Part shown: positions 10,991 to 39,568 of the stretch, piece after piece | Numbering within the stretch: the stretch's first letter is position 1 | How the letters are laid out: every line of letters starts with the position of its first letter | NCBI RefSeq assembly: GCF_001640805.2 | Contig: NC_066837.1 | Span: 21,631,341 to 21,695,340 of the forward strand | Length of the DNA: 64,000 nt | Origin: Lates calcarifer | Taxonomy: Eukaryota; Chordata; Actinopteri; Centropomidae | Direction of reading: 5' to 3' | Made by a program: the position numbers and the translations under genes | Notes under the pieces: model-generated | The model's input: the letters and a program-made list of their open reading frames with translations, nothing else | What the model was told of the DNA's origin: nothing | Databases searched by the model: none

Positions 10991-13900
10991 TGAGTAGTGT
11001 GCATGTGAGAGTGTGTGTATGTGGGACACTCCCTACGACTACTGAATATAGTTAGCGTCCCTCCGCTGACACTTCCTTTTCTCTGTCTCTTCAATTTTTC
11101 ACTCCTTGTGTCTCATGTTCTGTTGAACACTTCTGGTTTGTTTTCTCTGTGTAGCTACTTTTGATTTTGTCTGTTTCTGGGAAACTGTCACTGTCACTTT
11201 TGTCTAGCCGAGCCATGCATTTGGCACATTTTTAAGTCCTACTGAGCCATGCAGGACGATGTTAAACTCAGTCTTTGTGATAGCAGAGGTGGTTATGGAG
11301 GCTGACTTGAGGGTTAAATTCACACCCATACTTTTCTCACCCTCTGTTGCTAATACAGCCTTGCACTATCACCCACAGCGCAAGTCACATGCGCTTTAAA
11401 GCAGTTAAGTGAGAATTAAGCAATAGCTCTTACAGCCCATTCCCTGACAGTCAGCCCACTGCTTTCTCACATTCTTGCCCATATAAATGCTTCAGGTGAT
11501 ACTTTGAGCAACATGTTGCTTTTATTTCTATTTTGAGGAACTTGTGGTCGTTATCTAATTTCAGCTGAGCAACCTGCAGTGATTGAGGATGACTAATGTG
11601 TTGCAGAAGATTTGAGACAGTGAAGCAGCCTGCAGTTCAAGTGTAAGGCCTAATGTGACAACACCTTTTTTTTTTTAAGTTTCCCTCCATGCTTACTGTC
11701 ACTGCTTTGTTCAAGAGTTGCTACACTTTGAGTATTCTGGTCCTCTTCCTTTTTTATTACATGTGATTTATCAATACTTTTTTAAATGAAACAATGTGTT
11801 TTTGTCTGTTTTGTTACACTTGCAACATCCCACAAATGAAATTCCACTTTATGTTTGTGTTGAGTAGAAGCACAGAAATTTAGCCAGTTTGGTTACAGAT
11901 ATTTTGCTCTTCCTTTCTTCTTCCTCTTATTGTGTTTTTTCTTCATGCATTTCTGCATAAGTATTTCTGAGAAATACTTTCGTTTTCTCGTTTTTTTTTT
12001 TCTTTCAAACACATCTTCCTTACATGGGCTGTATGTGAATGTTTATATTGCACGTTTTCTTCTTTTTCTCTGATATTTGAATGCTGTATCAAATGTAATG
12101 AGGATCCAAAAAACTAAAAAAAAAAAAAACTGAGATGATTCATTTTTTACTCTGCATGAAACTGATAGTCTTTTTTCCTATTTAATGTAGGAGGGGACAC
12201 TTTGACATGAGATACTCCATATGTTGAAACCACACTACATACACTGACTTTCTTGCTACCCACGCACACACCATAAATTCTTACTTTCAAAGACACTCAC
12301 ACACACATGCACATGCAGTCCCAAACGCACAATGTGTTCAGTGGAGATAAATAGGAAGGAGGACAGGCGGAAGTCCATAGTTGTGGTGGGCCTCAGCGTG
12401 GCTGTTGCTTGTTGAATACAGAAAGTTAAAGTTAAAGTTAAAATATAAGAAAAGTATGAGTTATGAGGAACAGATGGATGCAGATATGGAGCCCCATAGG
12501 TGAGAGTTATTGTGTAAGTAATAACATGAGTAAATAATACATCAAATGATGTGCATGAATTGTAAAAATAAAATGCATATTTATAGAACATGCAAAATCA
12601 TTAAAAACAAAACTCTAGGAAACTTGGGTTTCCCCCTTTACTGGCTCTCAGTATTCTTTTTCATCTCCTTATCCTACTCAGATCATTACCTATTTCCTAT
12701 TTTTGGCCATTGAACATTTCCCATGTTGCTCTCAATTCCCATTTTCCATACATTCCCTTGTCTCTCATAAAAATTCCCAACGTGTCTTATTTTCTTCAAC
12801 TTTCCCATTTGCTTTGTTGCTTATTTATATGAAAATGAGAGTGATTTGTCTGTCGTATAGATTTGTTTTAGTCTAACATTAGTACCAAACGAAACAAAGA
12901 GTATAGCACTAACACAATTTTAAAAAAAGTGGTGTATCGCAAACTATGTCCTGCTTCAGTAGGTGAGCAGCTCAGGGAATCAGCCATTTGGTCTGAATCT
13001 GCAGTGATGACGCTGCTTGTTGGGATGACTTGCACTACAGCAACAGCACAGATGCACCCATTAACATTAATGATAAATCCATTACAGTATTGTTTCAGTA
13101 AGCCCTTTGCACTGAATCAACATGCACAATAACAAGACCATTGCTGGCACTGGACTGTATCAGTGGATTGTTATTTGTCATGTGTTTTGCCATTTCTCAG
13201 TAACAAAAGCACTGATGTAAATAATAAAATTACCAATGGCTATATTCCATTTAGCTGCTTCAGTTTCAAGGTCATGGTACTGTTAATGCTGGTTCACTGT
13301 CATACTGTCATGTCTTATGGAGACACTTGGACACAACAGAGCCATTGTTATTAGTAACACCTGTGCTGTATCTATTACACAGGGAATAATGAGTAAATCA
13401 ACAAGGGAGGGGTGAACACCACTTGGGAAAACTACATGAAACAGGCAGCCAAAGAGACATGTGGTATCAGCACCATCATGTTTACACTGTTTCACAATCT
13501 AGTAAAAATCCATTATTCACATTTTCATGTTGCTGCAGGGCAGACACAGCGGCAAGTAGTGAATGGAGTTTACCTGGTGTCAGCAGCCAAGTAATGACAG
13601 TATCGGGGAATATTGTCAGTGCTTGCTAATCAGCCTACTCGAAACAAACCTAGCCTTAGTCATTTTCATAACTGCAGCTGTGGACCTGGTCCTGTCAGAA
13701 AATTGAAGTATTAAGTTTGTACTGTTTTTAAAATTCAACTATGGGATTTCTTAGCATATGTATTAGTTGACCATTGAGTCATTAACATGATGCAATTGTC
13801 ATGTGGTACTGTGCTGTCAGTGATTTATGCAATATACTCACCAATACCCAGAATCCGGTTTACTGTAAAGTGCTTATTGAGGTAGACAATGTCTCACTTA

Positions 13901-14640
13901 TTGTTATCATTGCACCAATAAGGACACTAAGGTAATGACCTCAAAACGTCTTTTTCTCGGGATGAGTTTTAATGACACAAAGAGCAACTTACAGTTATAG
14001 GACCTCAGTATTTACAAAATCCAGGCTATGGCTCTGGTCCTTATAAGGTACTACAAAAACGTTAAAATTTCTCACTTACTTGTTCAACTGTTGACAGTTT
14101 ATTCATGACCTCGTAAACGACATTTAAAAAAAAAAAAAAGTCATGCACTGTCAAGGATGAATTACCGTTACAGTTACAGTTTATTTATTATTAGGGTTTG
14201 CATAATTTGATTAATCACACATTTGTTAGAACTTGGCACCACAGAAGTACAGTATCAACTATCATGGGTTCTCTATTCTTCATCTTGTGGCCCTTCTAAA
14301 AGTTTAGTTTATACTGTTGTCATTTGTTGTTTTTTAATGTCCAGTAACAATGAATAAATTATCCGTAATATTTTATGTCAGCTGTCCAAATTGTTAAAAT
14401 CCACTAATTAGCTCTGCTCCACAGTAGCCGACTGGATGATTTTTGAGTGCCTGGGGAAATTATGAAACTGCCATAGGGATCATTAGAAGTCCAGCAACAC
14501 TTTTTTTTCCCCCTATGGCCTCGTAGGAGTTTAATCCGTACTGCATTATTTTTTATTAATGTAATCGGTTTGACTTTTGACTCATGTGGCCTGACATTTG
14601 TCCCTGATTACTGTTCACCATACATGTGGTCGTACAGTAG
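10283..14640. other. Gene-free stretch between tnfsf14 and tmed1
   Basis: Contains the 5' flank and probable 5' untranslated part of tnfsf14, an AG microsatellite at 10953-10984, and otherwise A/T-rich single-copy-looking DNA. Sparse short open frames have no recognisable domain and no splice support. Nothing else was identified. Confidence 0.55.
10953..10984. repeat. (AG)n microsatellite
   Basis: Tract of AG dinucleotides about 670 bases upstream of the tnfsf14 start codon. Confidence 0.9.
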
Positions 14641-14682
14641 CTATAGTAACGGTTACGGTTTCTGGTTAAGAGCTCTGTGGTG

Positions 14683-14745
14683 ATTGGAGGAGGATTGCTA
14701 CTCTTCCTCCTCTGATTGGCCCGCAGCACTGGGCCTCCATCCAAT
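14683..14745 (+). promoter_or_regulatory. CCAAT-box cluster, tmed1 promoter
   Basis: Two inverted CCAAT boxes (ATTGG at 14683-14687 and 14715-14719) and one direct CCAAT at 14741-14745 lie 90-150 bases upstream of the tmed1 start codon. No TATA box is seen nearby. This fits a housekeeping-type promoter; transcription start is not determined. Confidence 0.5.
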
Positions 14746-14832
14746 CACAACACGGTAAAGTTCTGCTGCGGAAGAAGGATGCGAAGGAGATGGCTGAACT
14801 TAGATAGCCCCGTGTTTTGGAATATCTTCACC

Positions 14833-17800
14833 ATGGCCCTTCTCCGGAGGAAAGAGGGGAGCGGGGGAAGGTTGCTCGCCCTCGCAGCTATTTTCGGGTG
14901 GTGTTTCGGGTCTGTGCGCTGTTTCGGGCAGAGCCAAGACAGCGAGTTAACGTTTCTGCTGCCAGCCGGAAGATTGGAGTGTTTCTTTCAAACGGCAGTC
15001 AAAAATGGCACGATGGAGGTCGAGTATCAGGTAACTGTTTGTATGGTCAGCAGACATAATCCCTCACTGTGTCCATTTGGTGCAGGGCACCTGTTAAAGG
15101 GTACAGGATACAATGTTGATGTCTGACTGTCACTAGTTAGCTGAAATGCTGGTGGTGTACTTGTATGCATATTTCGATGAGCCAGCACTGCACCGCAGCC
15201 GCTAGCGAATGACAGCTCATATTCCTCCATTAACTTCACTTTGTGGAGGTTATCGTCACCAGTGAGGCAACTCAATAATTACCATTACATGCAGATAGCC
15301 CACATCCTCCAGAGAGATTAAAAATTGTGAAGAAGAAAAAAAAAAAATCCATAACGTCAAGTCAAACTTTGTCTAGCACCATTTGTGCAAGAGTGCAATA
15401 ACAGTAGTGCTTCCCGAAAGAGAGGAGCAGAAGTACCTCATTTAGAGAGATCAGCGATATCAAAATACTATATAGGAAATGAGATAATACACCACACACT
15501 GCTCACAGTAAATCGGAATGAGTCACTATGTAAATAATAATCTGAACGCTAATTGTATGTCTGAAAGTTTCATATCCTGGTTGTCTGTGGCCATCCAGCA
15601 AGTTAAAGACCTGAGGGGAGGTCCTGATCCTCTTGTTTATTCAAACAACCATTAAAACGCAACAACTGAAAACATTTACATTTTCATTTACAAAAGTATT
15701 CAAATCCTTTATTCAATATTTTGTAGAATTTTGGATAAGTCTCTGCAAGCTTTATACACCTGGATGTGGGCAGTTTATTCCCATTCGTCCTGGCAGATCC
15801 TCTCAGGCTCCATCAGACAGAATTGGAAGAGTCTGTGAACAGTCATCTTTAGGTCTCTCCACAGATATTCTGTGGGGTTCAAGTCATGGGTCTTGGGTGG
15901 GCCACTCAAGAGCAGTAAGAGACTTCTCCCAAAGCCACTCAATAATTTTCTTGGCTGTATATTTCCAGTCACCGCTGTGCTGAAAGGAGACCAGTCGTCC
16001 CATTCTTAGGTCGCATGCACTCTTGCATGCAGGCTTGTTGAAGGATTTCTCTGTATTTGGCTGAATTCAACTTTCTATGAGTTCTGACCAGTGTCCCTGT
16101 CCCTGTTGCTGAGAAGCACCTTTGTAGCATAATGCTGTCACAGTCATACTTCACTGGAGGGATGGTACTAGTCAGGTGATGAGTAGTGCCTGGTGTTCCC
16201 CAGAGCTAGTGCTTGGAGATCTGTCCAAAGAATCCTTTTCCTCACAGTCTCAGAGTCCGTTAAATGCCGTTTGACAAACAGTCAAGTGGCCTCTGTCTAG
16301 CCACTCTGACAATATATATGGAGTGATGCTGAGATGATCATCATTCCTGCAGGTTCTGACATCTTTACAGAGGACTTCTGTAGCTCCTGGGTGATCGTTG
16401 TGCTCTTGGTTGCCTCCCTGACCAACGCCCATCTTGCCCAACCAATGGTAGAATTGTACTAATGCCCCATCACAATGGTATCACAGAGGTCTACAAGGAG
16501 TTCTTGGCTTTGTTTTTTTATCCTGACATACAGTGTGAATTGTCTGACCTAATATACACAGCAAAAGGTCGGAGTAATTTTGTGATTAAGAGATTTTAGT
16601 TTTTGATTTTTAATAAATTTGCAAAACTTTCTAAAAACATTCCACTCATTATGGGTTTCTGAGTATACTGGCAAAAATGTCAATTTTATCCATTCTAAAT
16701 TAAATCTACAACACAGTAAAGTGTGAAAAAACTGAAGGGGCCAGAATACTTTCTGCAGTCATCCTAAAAGTGGCTTTAAAATCACTTATTTAAACAGGAA
16801 CATATCTCTTAATGTCAAGTTCTACTAGTCAGCAGTTTGTTTGTTTAGTGGGAGAGTCTAAAAGACAACATTATGCTCTCTCTTGCAACACACATATAAT
16901 CTCTCATGAAAATGTGTAGTCTGAGGCGACCTGATGGCGTAGTGGTTAAGACACGTACCACAACTGCAGTGTGCCTGATACCATCGTTATTTCTTGTTAC
17001 TATCTCAACTGTTGCTATCTCATAAAATAGAATAAAAAATGACAGATAATCTTACGAAAAAGAAAGAAAATGTTCTAGATTATATTTGTGAGCCTGCTGC
17101 TTAGTTGGTGTATGTATTTGTGTGTGCGATCCATCCAGGTGATAGCAGGTGCCGGTATGGATGTCGACTTCACCATCCTCTCTCCAGAAGGCATCCGGCT
17201 CATCGTCGAGTCTCGACGCTCTGACGGAGTCCACGTGTTAGTGCTACCTAACATTGGCCTTAGACCTGGATCACATTTCATATTTCAGCTGTGTTGGACC
17301 CGTCTGTTTGACTTTGACTTTTATTCCCTGTTATTCCAGGGTGGAGCCTACAGTGGAGGGAGACTATCAGATCTGCTTTGACAACAGCTTCAGTCGCTTC
17401 TCAGAGAAGATGGTGTTCTTTGAAATCATCATCGAGGGTCAAGGAGGGGATGTGGGTGGAGATGAAGAGTGGGCGGGTTTAGAGGAGCCTGATGGAAGCC
17501 TGCTGGAGTACAAGCTGGAAGACATCCGGGTGAGATGCATGCTTGCATGTTTGAAATTATTTCAAAAAAAGAAATCTAGATCACTTTGTCAGCTGACCTG
17601 ATAACAAACCCCTGGTGTTGGAAGAGACAATATTCTAACAACATCTATGCTTCCTTGATAATTTGGCTGTCCAAAAGATAAGCCGGCATTAATCTCTCTT
17701 CTTTTTTTTTTATATATATTTACAACAAATCCCATGAAAAATCCATAACCAACAATTAACTGATTCACAACACATATTGTGTTTGTGGCTACATATTTAT

Positions 17801-18742
17801 CTTATTCCTCCACTCTTCTCCAAAATCTATTAAATACACATCAGTGAGCTTCATCATTATAATGAACCCATAGTCCTGCTGCTGTAAATACTCACTAGAT
17901 CACAAAATCCCAAAATCTTTATCAGTCCGCCGTTGAAAGTCGTCCCCAACAAATGCATTACTCCTCTTTTGAGTTTTAGAAACTACAGTACCCAGCTATT
18001 TTATTAATTTATTTGAAATTAAAAAGAAATAAAACCATGCACTCTATCTTTTACACATTTTTCTTTACTCTTCAGTAGGAACAAACTGTTAGAGGAAGTG
18101 GGAAAGTATTGACAAACCAACTCACGCAGTATTGGTTTTGTTCTTCTCATGGGAATTGCTGACAATATGGAAAATATAGAATAACGTCAGCCATAACCAC
18201 AGCAATGGTTGCATGAACCGATATCATGGTTTGCCAGTTAATAGGTGGATATTTGACTCAAAATCAACAGCACAGAAAATCCATGTGTCTGTTGAATACT
18301 CTTGAAACGGACTTCTTGTTGCAATCACTGTTAACCAACTCAACACAATTGAAAACTCTGTAGACTTTGAGACCATCTTAATCATGGTTTGCTTGAATCT
18401 CTGATACTGTCATTACAATTCCAAACACACTTTCTTCAGGAGTCCATGGACTCTCTGCACAGACGCTTGGAGCGCAGCCGGCAGATGCAGACAGTGTTAC
18501 GGGCCTTTGAGGCTCGGGACAGGAACCTTCTGGAAGATAACCTTTGGAGGGTCTCGTTCTGGTCCTGTGCCAGTATGCTGGTGATGCTGTGTGTGGCCCT
18601 TACTCAGGTAAAGAGAGTAATGGGGGGTTTACATACAGTTTGAATCACAATACCCAACATCATGCTGTCTGCTTTACTCATCCATTCTCAGGTCTACACC
18701 GTCCGTAAACTGTTCGATGATAAGAGGAGGGTCTACACATAG
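14833..18742 (+). CDS. tmed1: Transmembrane emp24 domain protein 1 (p24 gamma)
   Basis: Five exons (14833-15030, 17139-17236, 17340-17529, 18440-18607, 18692-18742) give 234 residues. An N-terminal signal peptide (hydrophobic [13 protein letters not shown]) is followed by a GOLD domain ([16 protein letters not shown], the second cysteine in [11 protein letters not shown]), a coiled-coil region (about 160-195), one membrane helix (about 198-222) and a short basic cytosolic tail ending KRRVYT. p24 proteins cycle between ER and Golgi and act in COPI/COPII cargo sorting. TMED1 is preferred over the close paralogue TMED5 because DNM2 is the neighbour, as in human 19p13. An in-frame ATG at 14779 is a possible upstream start, but 14833 gives the better signal peptide. 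Intron 1 contains a transposon fossil. The gene converges with dynamin-2. Confidence 0.9.
15640..16766 (-). mobile_element. Degenerate Tc1-like DNA transposon
   Basis: Lies in tmed1 intron 1. On the minus strand a piece of transposase C-terminus is readable near 15775-15910 ([12 protein letters not shown], then ERICQDEW), the signature surrounding the last catalytic region of Tc1 transposases. Further upstream transposase sequence is interrupted by stops and frame changes. Sequence near both edges (agtattcaaatcctttattc, near 15698, and gaatactttctgcagtc, near 16745) resembles the ends of the fish Tc1 family. The element is plainly inactive. Confidence 0.8.
16920..16985 (+). repeat. Truncated tRNA-derived SINE fragment
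   Basis: The phrase gatggcgtagtggttaagac (16932) resembles a tRNA A-box region (TRGYNNARNNGG type). The following sequence loses similarity quickly, so only the head of a SINE seems present. Not a functional tRNA: no acceptor stem or B box was found. Confidence 0.4.
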
Positions 18743-20793
18743 AGAAAACGTGCTGCATTACAAGACAGACTGGGAAGGAAAACAGTCCCAACACAAGATG
18801 TTCAACTGGTTACCCATTCAGATTGTGCTCCAATACTTTTCATTTTGTCTGAGCACCAGCATTGAACATCAGCTCTAGTGGATCATTTTTCTAAAATCTT
18901 GTATTCAGTCAGTTTGTGAGCAACAAATAAACATTATTGCTGTAGATCATGAAGGGTAACCAGACAGGGAAAAGACAGAGGAAGCTGAGGGTGGTCATTT
19001 ACTTTCATTTAGTGCCTTCAATGTCAAATCTTTACCACAAACCAGTGAGAAAGTACATCTTGAAAGACATGGCTTGTATGGAACCTGGTCCTTTTCAAAG
19101 GTTAAAGGTCACAACTTAAAGACTAATCCACAGAAGTCCTAGTTTACTGGTTTACAATGGTTAACAATGTGCAATAGTGTTGTTGGCGTATTTGTTCTTC
19201 CTGACAGAATAAGATCCTGCCATTATATTGGTGATTTGTCATTTGGTCCAAATGTGTTCTTGGTTACTGCCTTACTGACTGGTAGTGTATTTTGAGATGT
19301 TACTGATTTCTTTTCATGTGCCAGTATAATTCCATGTTGACAAATAAGAATGTAGATTGAGAAACAGGGATGATTTCCAGTGTGATTGCCAATAATGTAC
19401 ATGTGTCAGTGCTCCTCCAGACGCATATGTAGGGCGTACATTTATTTCAGTTCAGATTTGCATTAAGAAAATTCAGTGTGAACAAACAGTTAGATGTGTG
19501 TGTATGTGTTTCTGGATGATCAAACTTGCTTTTACCCTGGTGTATGTTTACTGTGTCAATAGAATGTGACAATTTCTTTGTGCTCAGACAGCCAAGGAGT
19601 GATTTATTTTTAACCATGGGAAGACTTTCATTACATATTCTATAAGATAATTAAGATAATCAGGTTTTTCATGGGTATCACTGATATTAAAAAATGCATT
19701 TTTTACACAGTAAATACTTGGTTTGATGTGAACTGTCTTTGTAAAATAAAAACCTACAGCTGATAAATGAATGATCTTTATAAATGTGTTATCTGTGATG
19801 ATTTTAAGTCATTGAGAACTTAAAATTTAAAAGCCGTTCTTTTTTTGACACGGGCTTAGAAAAACAAAAGCTTCACTTCTTATGGGTGTAAATCATAAGA
19901 AACCTTAGTGCTGTTAACACTGATTTCATGGTTAAGTGACAGCTTATCATGTCATGCAACACAGATTAAAATTCAAAGAAACCGCATTTATTTGATCATT
20001 TCTGTAGCTTTATATTTTTTCAGTGACAGCAGTCAGTAAAGCAGTTTATCACTGTATTTCCCCAGAGCCATGTGGAGGAAGCAATCCGCAGTGATACATC
20101 TTATTTTTGTGGTTATCGCTCCCCGAATGTCTGACCTTATCAAAAACAACTTTGATATTATGTGACATTCAATTGAAGTTGCTTTAAAGGTTAAATATAG
20201 TAATATTTGATCAGATGCTCAATGAACCAGCATGAATTAACTGCACTTGTTGCTATTTAATATTATCTGAAAAACAACTTAATTACCAAAATGCCAAGTG
20301 TCTAAATAAATGCATTTCTGCTTAAGTGTGGTTGCCAGAGAAGTGTTAAAATTAAAACTTGTAATCCATTTACTTCAAGTGAAGAACCAAACTGATGAGA
20401 CAAAGTATTTCAATAGTATTTATAAGCAAAGAGAAAAACATGATGATTGATATACAATATATATATATATATATATAACATACTGAAAATACTGTGGAAG
20501 CTTAATAACATACCTGTCTGTACAGAGATGACCAGTATTTTGTACTATTTCATTTATTTGCAGTAAGTTCATGTTTTCATTGTGGACAATGCTTTCCAGC
20601 CATATAATATATAACTATAATTTCTGCATCTTTTCCTGCCTTAAATGTCTAACTAAGAACTGTATGTACGACAAAACTCTAGACATATTGGTGCACCTGA
20701 ACTAACGGCATGTGTGTTAAGCAGAGTCGACTCCTCCAGCTCCCGGTGACTGAGACACTGTGAGTCTGAGTGTGAGTGGGCACCACGTTCGCT
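18743..20793. other. 3' regions of tmed1 and dnm2 (convergent)
   Basis: Holds the tmed1 3' UTR with a poly(A) signal AATAAA at 18926-18931 (more lie near 19747), and the tail of the dnm2 alternative transcript, for which a minus-strand AATAAA is readable near 20551. A TA microsatellite lies at 20452-20477. No other gene was seen. Confidence 0.5.
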
Positions 20794-20833
20794 TCACCAG
20801 TGGTTGGGACGAGAGGGGACTTGTGGAGGTCGC
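20794..20833 (-). CDS. dnm2: Alternative terminal exon of dynamin-2
   Basis: A 40-base exon behind a good acceptor (tcctctcacgcag) whose phase fits the donor at 22645. Splicing there replaces the normal C-terminus [20 protein letters not shown]... by RRPPQVPSRPNHW and a stop, about 10 residues shorter. The tail still begins RRPP and has a PSRP motif, and PQVPSRPN resembles the amphiphysin-binding stretch of dynamin-1. It lies 1.5 kb beyond the usual last exon. Expression is inferred, not seen. Confidence 0.7.
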
Positions 20834-22331
20834 CTGCGTGAGAGGACAATGAGAAGACGACAGTGAGAAGATTTCTTATCATAACGGACACAGCTAACAA
20901 AGACAATGAAGAGGGAAAAGATCTTTAGCAAGCGGATGAGTGGGATTGCATACCTTTGTTCATTCCTGTGCAGCTCTATGAACAGCCCAGAAGCAATGAG
21001 TAAGACTATCTTTACTGTGCGTTGCCACTGGCAACCGCAGTTACCATGGTGACCCATAGCTCCATCATACAGTAAGGACAGAAGGTCATGCCAGGCTGCA
21101 CACAGTAAAGTGAAACGTTCTGGTTCTGCATGGCTCTCTCCATCATGCAAATGAGACGGTCATGACCTGGACTCTGTTGTGTTGATACTCCCTGAACTAC
21201 ACACTGATTGCATCAGAGTGACAGGAAGCATGTGCTGCGTGTGTTGAGTGTGCGTGCATGGAAACAATACTTGCACAACAGATACAAGAAATGAGATACA
21301 CTAAGCACTAAAAACACCAAAGAAAGGCTTGAGGAAAGTGGAAGGAAAGAATGTCACCAGCCACCACATCTTCTTCTTCTCGTGTTCTTTTATTCAGTCC
21401 ATCACTTTATACACCTTCTTAAAAAGAGGCCCTTTTTTTCTTAAGTGACTTTTTTCACTATGGCTTTTTAAGATAATGATTTATGAAGTAATTACAAAAT
21501 AATTTTCGCCCCAGGCACTTTTTTCACCGAGTTGTGGGAGGTAACTGTCAGAGGACATTAAGCCGGGCAAGGTCATTCTTACCTCAGCCACTACTGTTAG
21601 TAGTAATACACCAGAAGAAATCCCACAGCTGCTTTGTCTTTCCCCAGCCTTCTCCCTGCTCTGTCTCATGTTTAATTGGTCCACAAAGGAAAAACACTAA
21701 AGCCTAACTATACTTGGAAAAAAAAAACTTGTAATAAAGTAATTAGCTAAAATGTTGAAGCATACTAATTCCATTGGTCAGTCTAATTTTAATAAGCTCA
21801 TCTGAAGGCTGACTTTGAAAATCTACTGACAGAAGAAAAGGACTTTATCAAAAAGTGCCGCTTACTTAATGAGGTGCTTAGTGTATAAGATTACTGACAA
21901 AACATTAGCAAGTATACAACTCACAAAAAATTACTTTTAAAAGTGTTTCCTTACCATTATATAAAAAGTTACGAATCATATATTGTTTTAAGACACATTT
22001 CATTTCAAATGAAACAAAAATTTGAGTTGACTTGCTTGGTTCAAAACCTTAAAGTCAATAAAATCATCTAATGGATCCCTTTTCATAACACTGAAAGCAG
22101 AAAATTCATCATGTACTTTGTTAAAAAAAAAAAAAAAGCTACCTACACGTAAAGTCAAAATTACATACATAATGCTTCTGAAATGCACAGACTGGAACAG
22201 CATAAGATTACCAATTACAGTAGGACAAAGTTTGTAGTTAGAGGAATATACATGAAAATTGAATGACTATCTCTGCTCAAGAGAAATATAAAAGTGTAAA
22301 CAAAAAGAAGTGTGTTTGTGTGTGTGTATTT
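20834..22331. other. dnm2 3' UTR or intron before the alternative last exon
   Basis: For the usual dnm2 transcript this is 3' UTR and flank; for the alternative transcript it is intron. A/T-rich, no further exon recognised on either strand. Confidence 0.5.
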
Positions 22332-37340
<15,009 letters not shown>

Positions 37341-37999
37341 AGCTGGGACGTCTGTCAATGCCACGTAGTTCCTAACCTTAGAGGTCGGCCCCTTTCAAAG
37401 GGTCAGAAAATTAATCTGAGAGGCACACAACACACATCTGTTTTCAAAGTTATTTTTAGCATTTAAATTTTTATTTTTTTTTATTTTTTTGTTTTTTAGT
37501 AATAATCTATCTTTTCCGACATACTTCATAGATGCCAGTTTAGGATGGAAAGAGCATATCAGTAAGAATGTTTATTTATCCAGTTGCATTTTATTTATTT
37601 ATTTATTTATAGTACATTTCAATTCGCTGATACTAGAGCAGAGGAATAGAGACTGGTGGCTTTAAAAACAGCTCCTGTGGGGAGAGGGTTTACAATGAGG
37701 ACAGGAAATAGTTGTTGTCACCCAACAGATACATGGTTTTGAAAAAAGGACTGACACACCGAGGACAGGTTACCCATCAGAGTGGCAGAGTAGAATAAAC
37801 ATGCAGACTGGTAGCTGATTTGTCAGAATCCTTTGACTCCTAAATGATCTGACTCTGTGCAAAGTCAAAGAAAAGGACAGTTTGAAAAGTCTGGAGGTGT
37901 AGCATGTGCAACTTGCTTAAAACATTCAGACTAATTCTTTTTCTTGTCACCATATAGCCAGACTCAGTATTATCAGAACGTAGAAAGAAGTTGTTTTGT

Positions 38000-38031
<32 letters not shown>

Positions 38032-39568
38032 GTGATACACTCTGTCCATATGCAAAGCTGCTGGTGTGCTGCTTCAGGGGATGATAGCAATCAGAGTGAA
38101 GGCAGCAAGTAGACCACAGGAAACTATGACCAGGAAGTAAACAAGAAACCAACATCTCCACTCATAACCATAACATTTATGTATAATCTAGGCTCATAAC
38201 CACTATTTAAACTACCCAGTATAGTTTAGTCCAGTGGTTCCTATGCATCTGGTTCTCAATTTTTTGCATATGTCCGACTGTGCCCTGGAATTCTTGTTGC
38301 ATCTCATGTTATTGTATTTTATGTATATCTGCAGTAAATCACCGTGGAGCCTTTGCCTTTACCTTGGACTTGTATTGGAGAATTGACATCTTTCGTTTTT
38401 AACAAAACAAAATAAATACATTTTAAAGAGAGGCATTCGGTGGGGCAGAGGGTTAAACAGAGGATGAGTGTTAACAATTGTGGCACATGCAGTCAGTTAG
38501 AGGAAAAGATAAAATATTTATTTCACCTTGAGCGAATTAATAACTATGTCTGTAGTTGTGGCAACACACCAGCAGCACCAGATCTGAAACTTTTATTATT
38601 TAAATTCCAGACATTTTCTGAATTATTAACCAAAATAAATACATTCTGTAAGTTATTAACTAAAGATCATATGAAAGGTCAGGTCAGTAAATCTGCCACA
38701 AGATGGAGCTGCAGAGCAAAATAAGATACACAAGAAATAACTCTCACTTTACTTAATATATTGTACTTAATCATTTGCTAATAAATATCCTATATACAAA
38801 CTTAAGGCTGGATCCGTGATTATTTTAGGACCACATAAGGAGTGTAATTACATTTCCTCACTGAAAAGATCTTAACATTTGCAACAACATTAACACCTTT
38901 TATAGAAATAGCAGAGAATACACAAGTCGTGTTCTGCCTGTGAAACAAAGACAGTGTCCGTGTATTCACATTTGCAGTGGTGGTGTAGAAGGGGTGGGGC
39001 AGGTCGGGGATCAGGAACTATTTCTACTCAATTAATCAATAACTGAATATCCACAAAGAATTATATTATACATGATGGATAATGGCCAGTCCTGTGAATG
39101 TCTAATGATAAGTTACATAATGATCAGTCAATGCATCATTCTATTAACTCTGAAATGAAACCAGTAACTTCCATCTTTTTCAGTGGTGCATCATACAGAG
39201 TTCATGATCACCTCCAGTATAGAGCATTAAACTTATCTATAGTAAGCATGTTTTTTCTGAGAATGGCTAACTCAAACTGCAGACAGCAGGACTCCTAATT
39301 GCCATATTCAGAGCACATTTACAGTAATATTCACATTTATGACAAATAATTAGGTACACAACTGAGATGGAAGCAAACTAATTTACTCTATAAAGTGCGC
39401 CAAACATCAGGGTCAGCCACTCTAAAATGTTACCAACCTGTGTGATAAATTGTTGATGAACATTTCTACATAGACTCTATACATGCGAAACAGTTTATAT
39501 ACATAAGAAAAAATGTAAATCCATCACTGCATGTTCCACTGTAAATTTACATTAGACCACTGACTATA
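37341..39568. other. Intergenic stretch between dnm2 and the receptor cluster
   Basis: No exon recognised. A run of 30 T lies at 38001-38030. The low-coordinate part may include distal dnm2 5' flank and the high-coordinate part the 3' UTR of receptor A. Confidence 0.5.
38001..38030. repeat. Homopolymer T30
   Basis: Thirty consecutive T. It could be the reverse complement of an old poly(A) tail, but no retrocopy was recognised beside it. Confidence 0.9.

Noticed and set aside
15633..15983. 116-codon plus-strand frame in tmed1 intron 1
   Set aside because: Reverse-strand shadow of the Tc1 transposase fossil.
16932..16960. Possible tRNA gene
   Set aside because: Only an A-box-like segment; no B box or acceptor stem pairing, so a SINE fragment is more likely.
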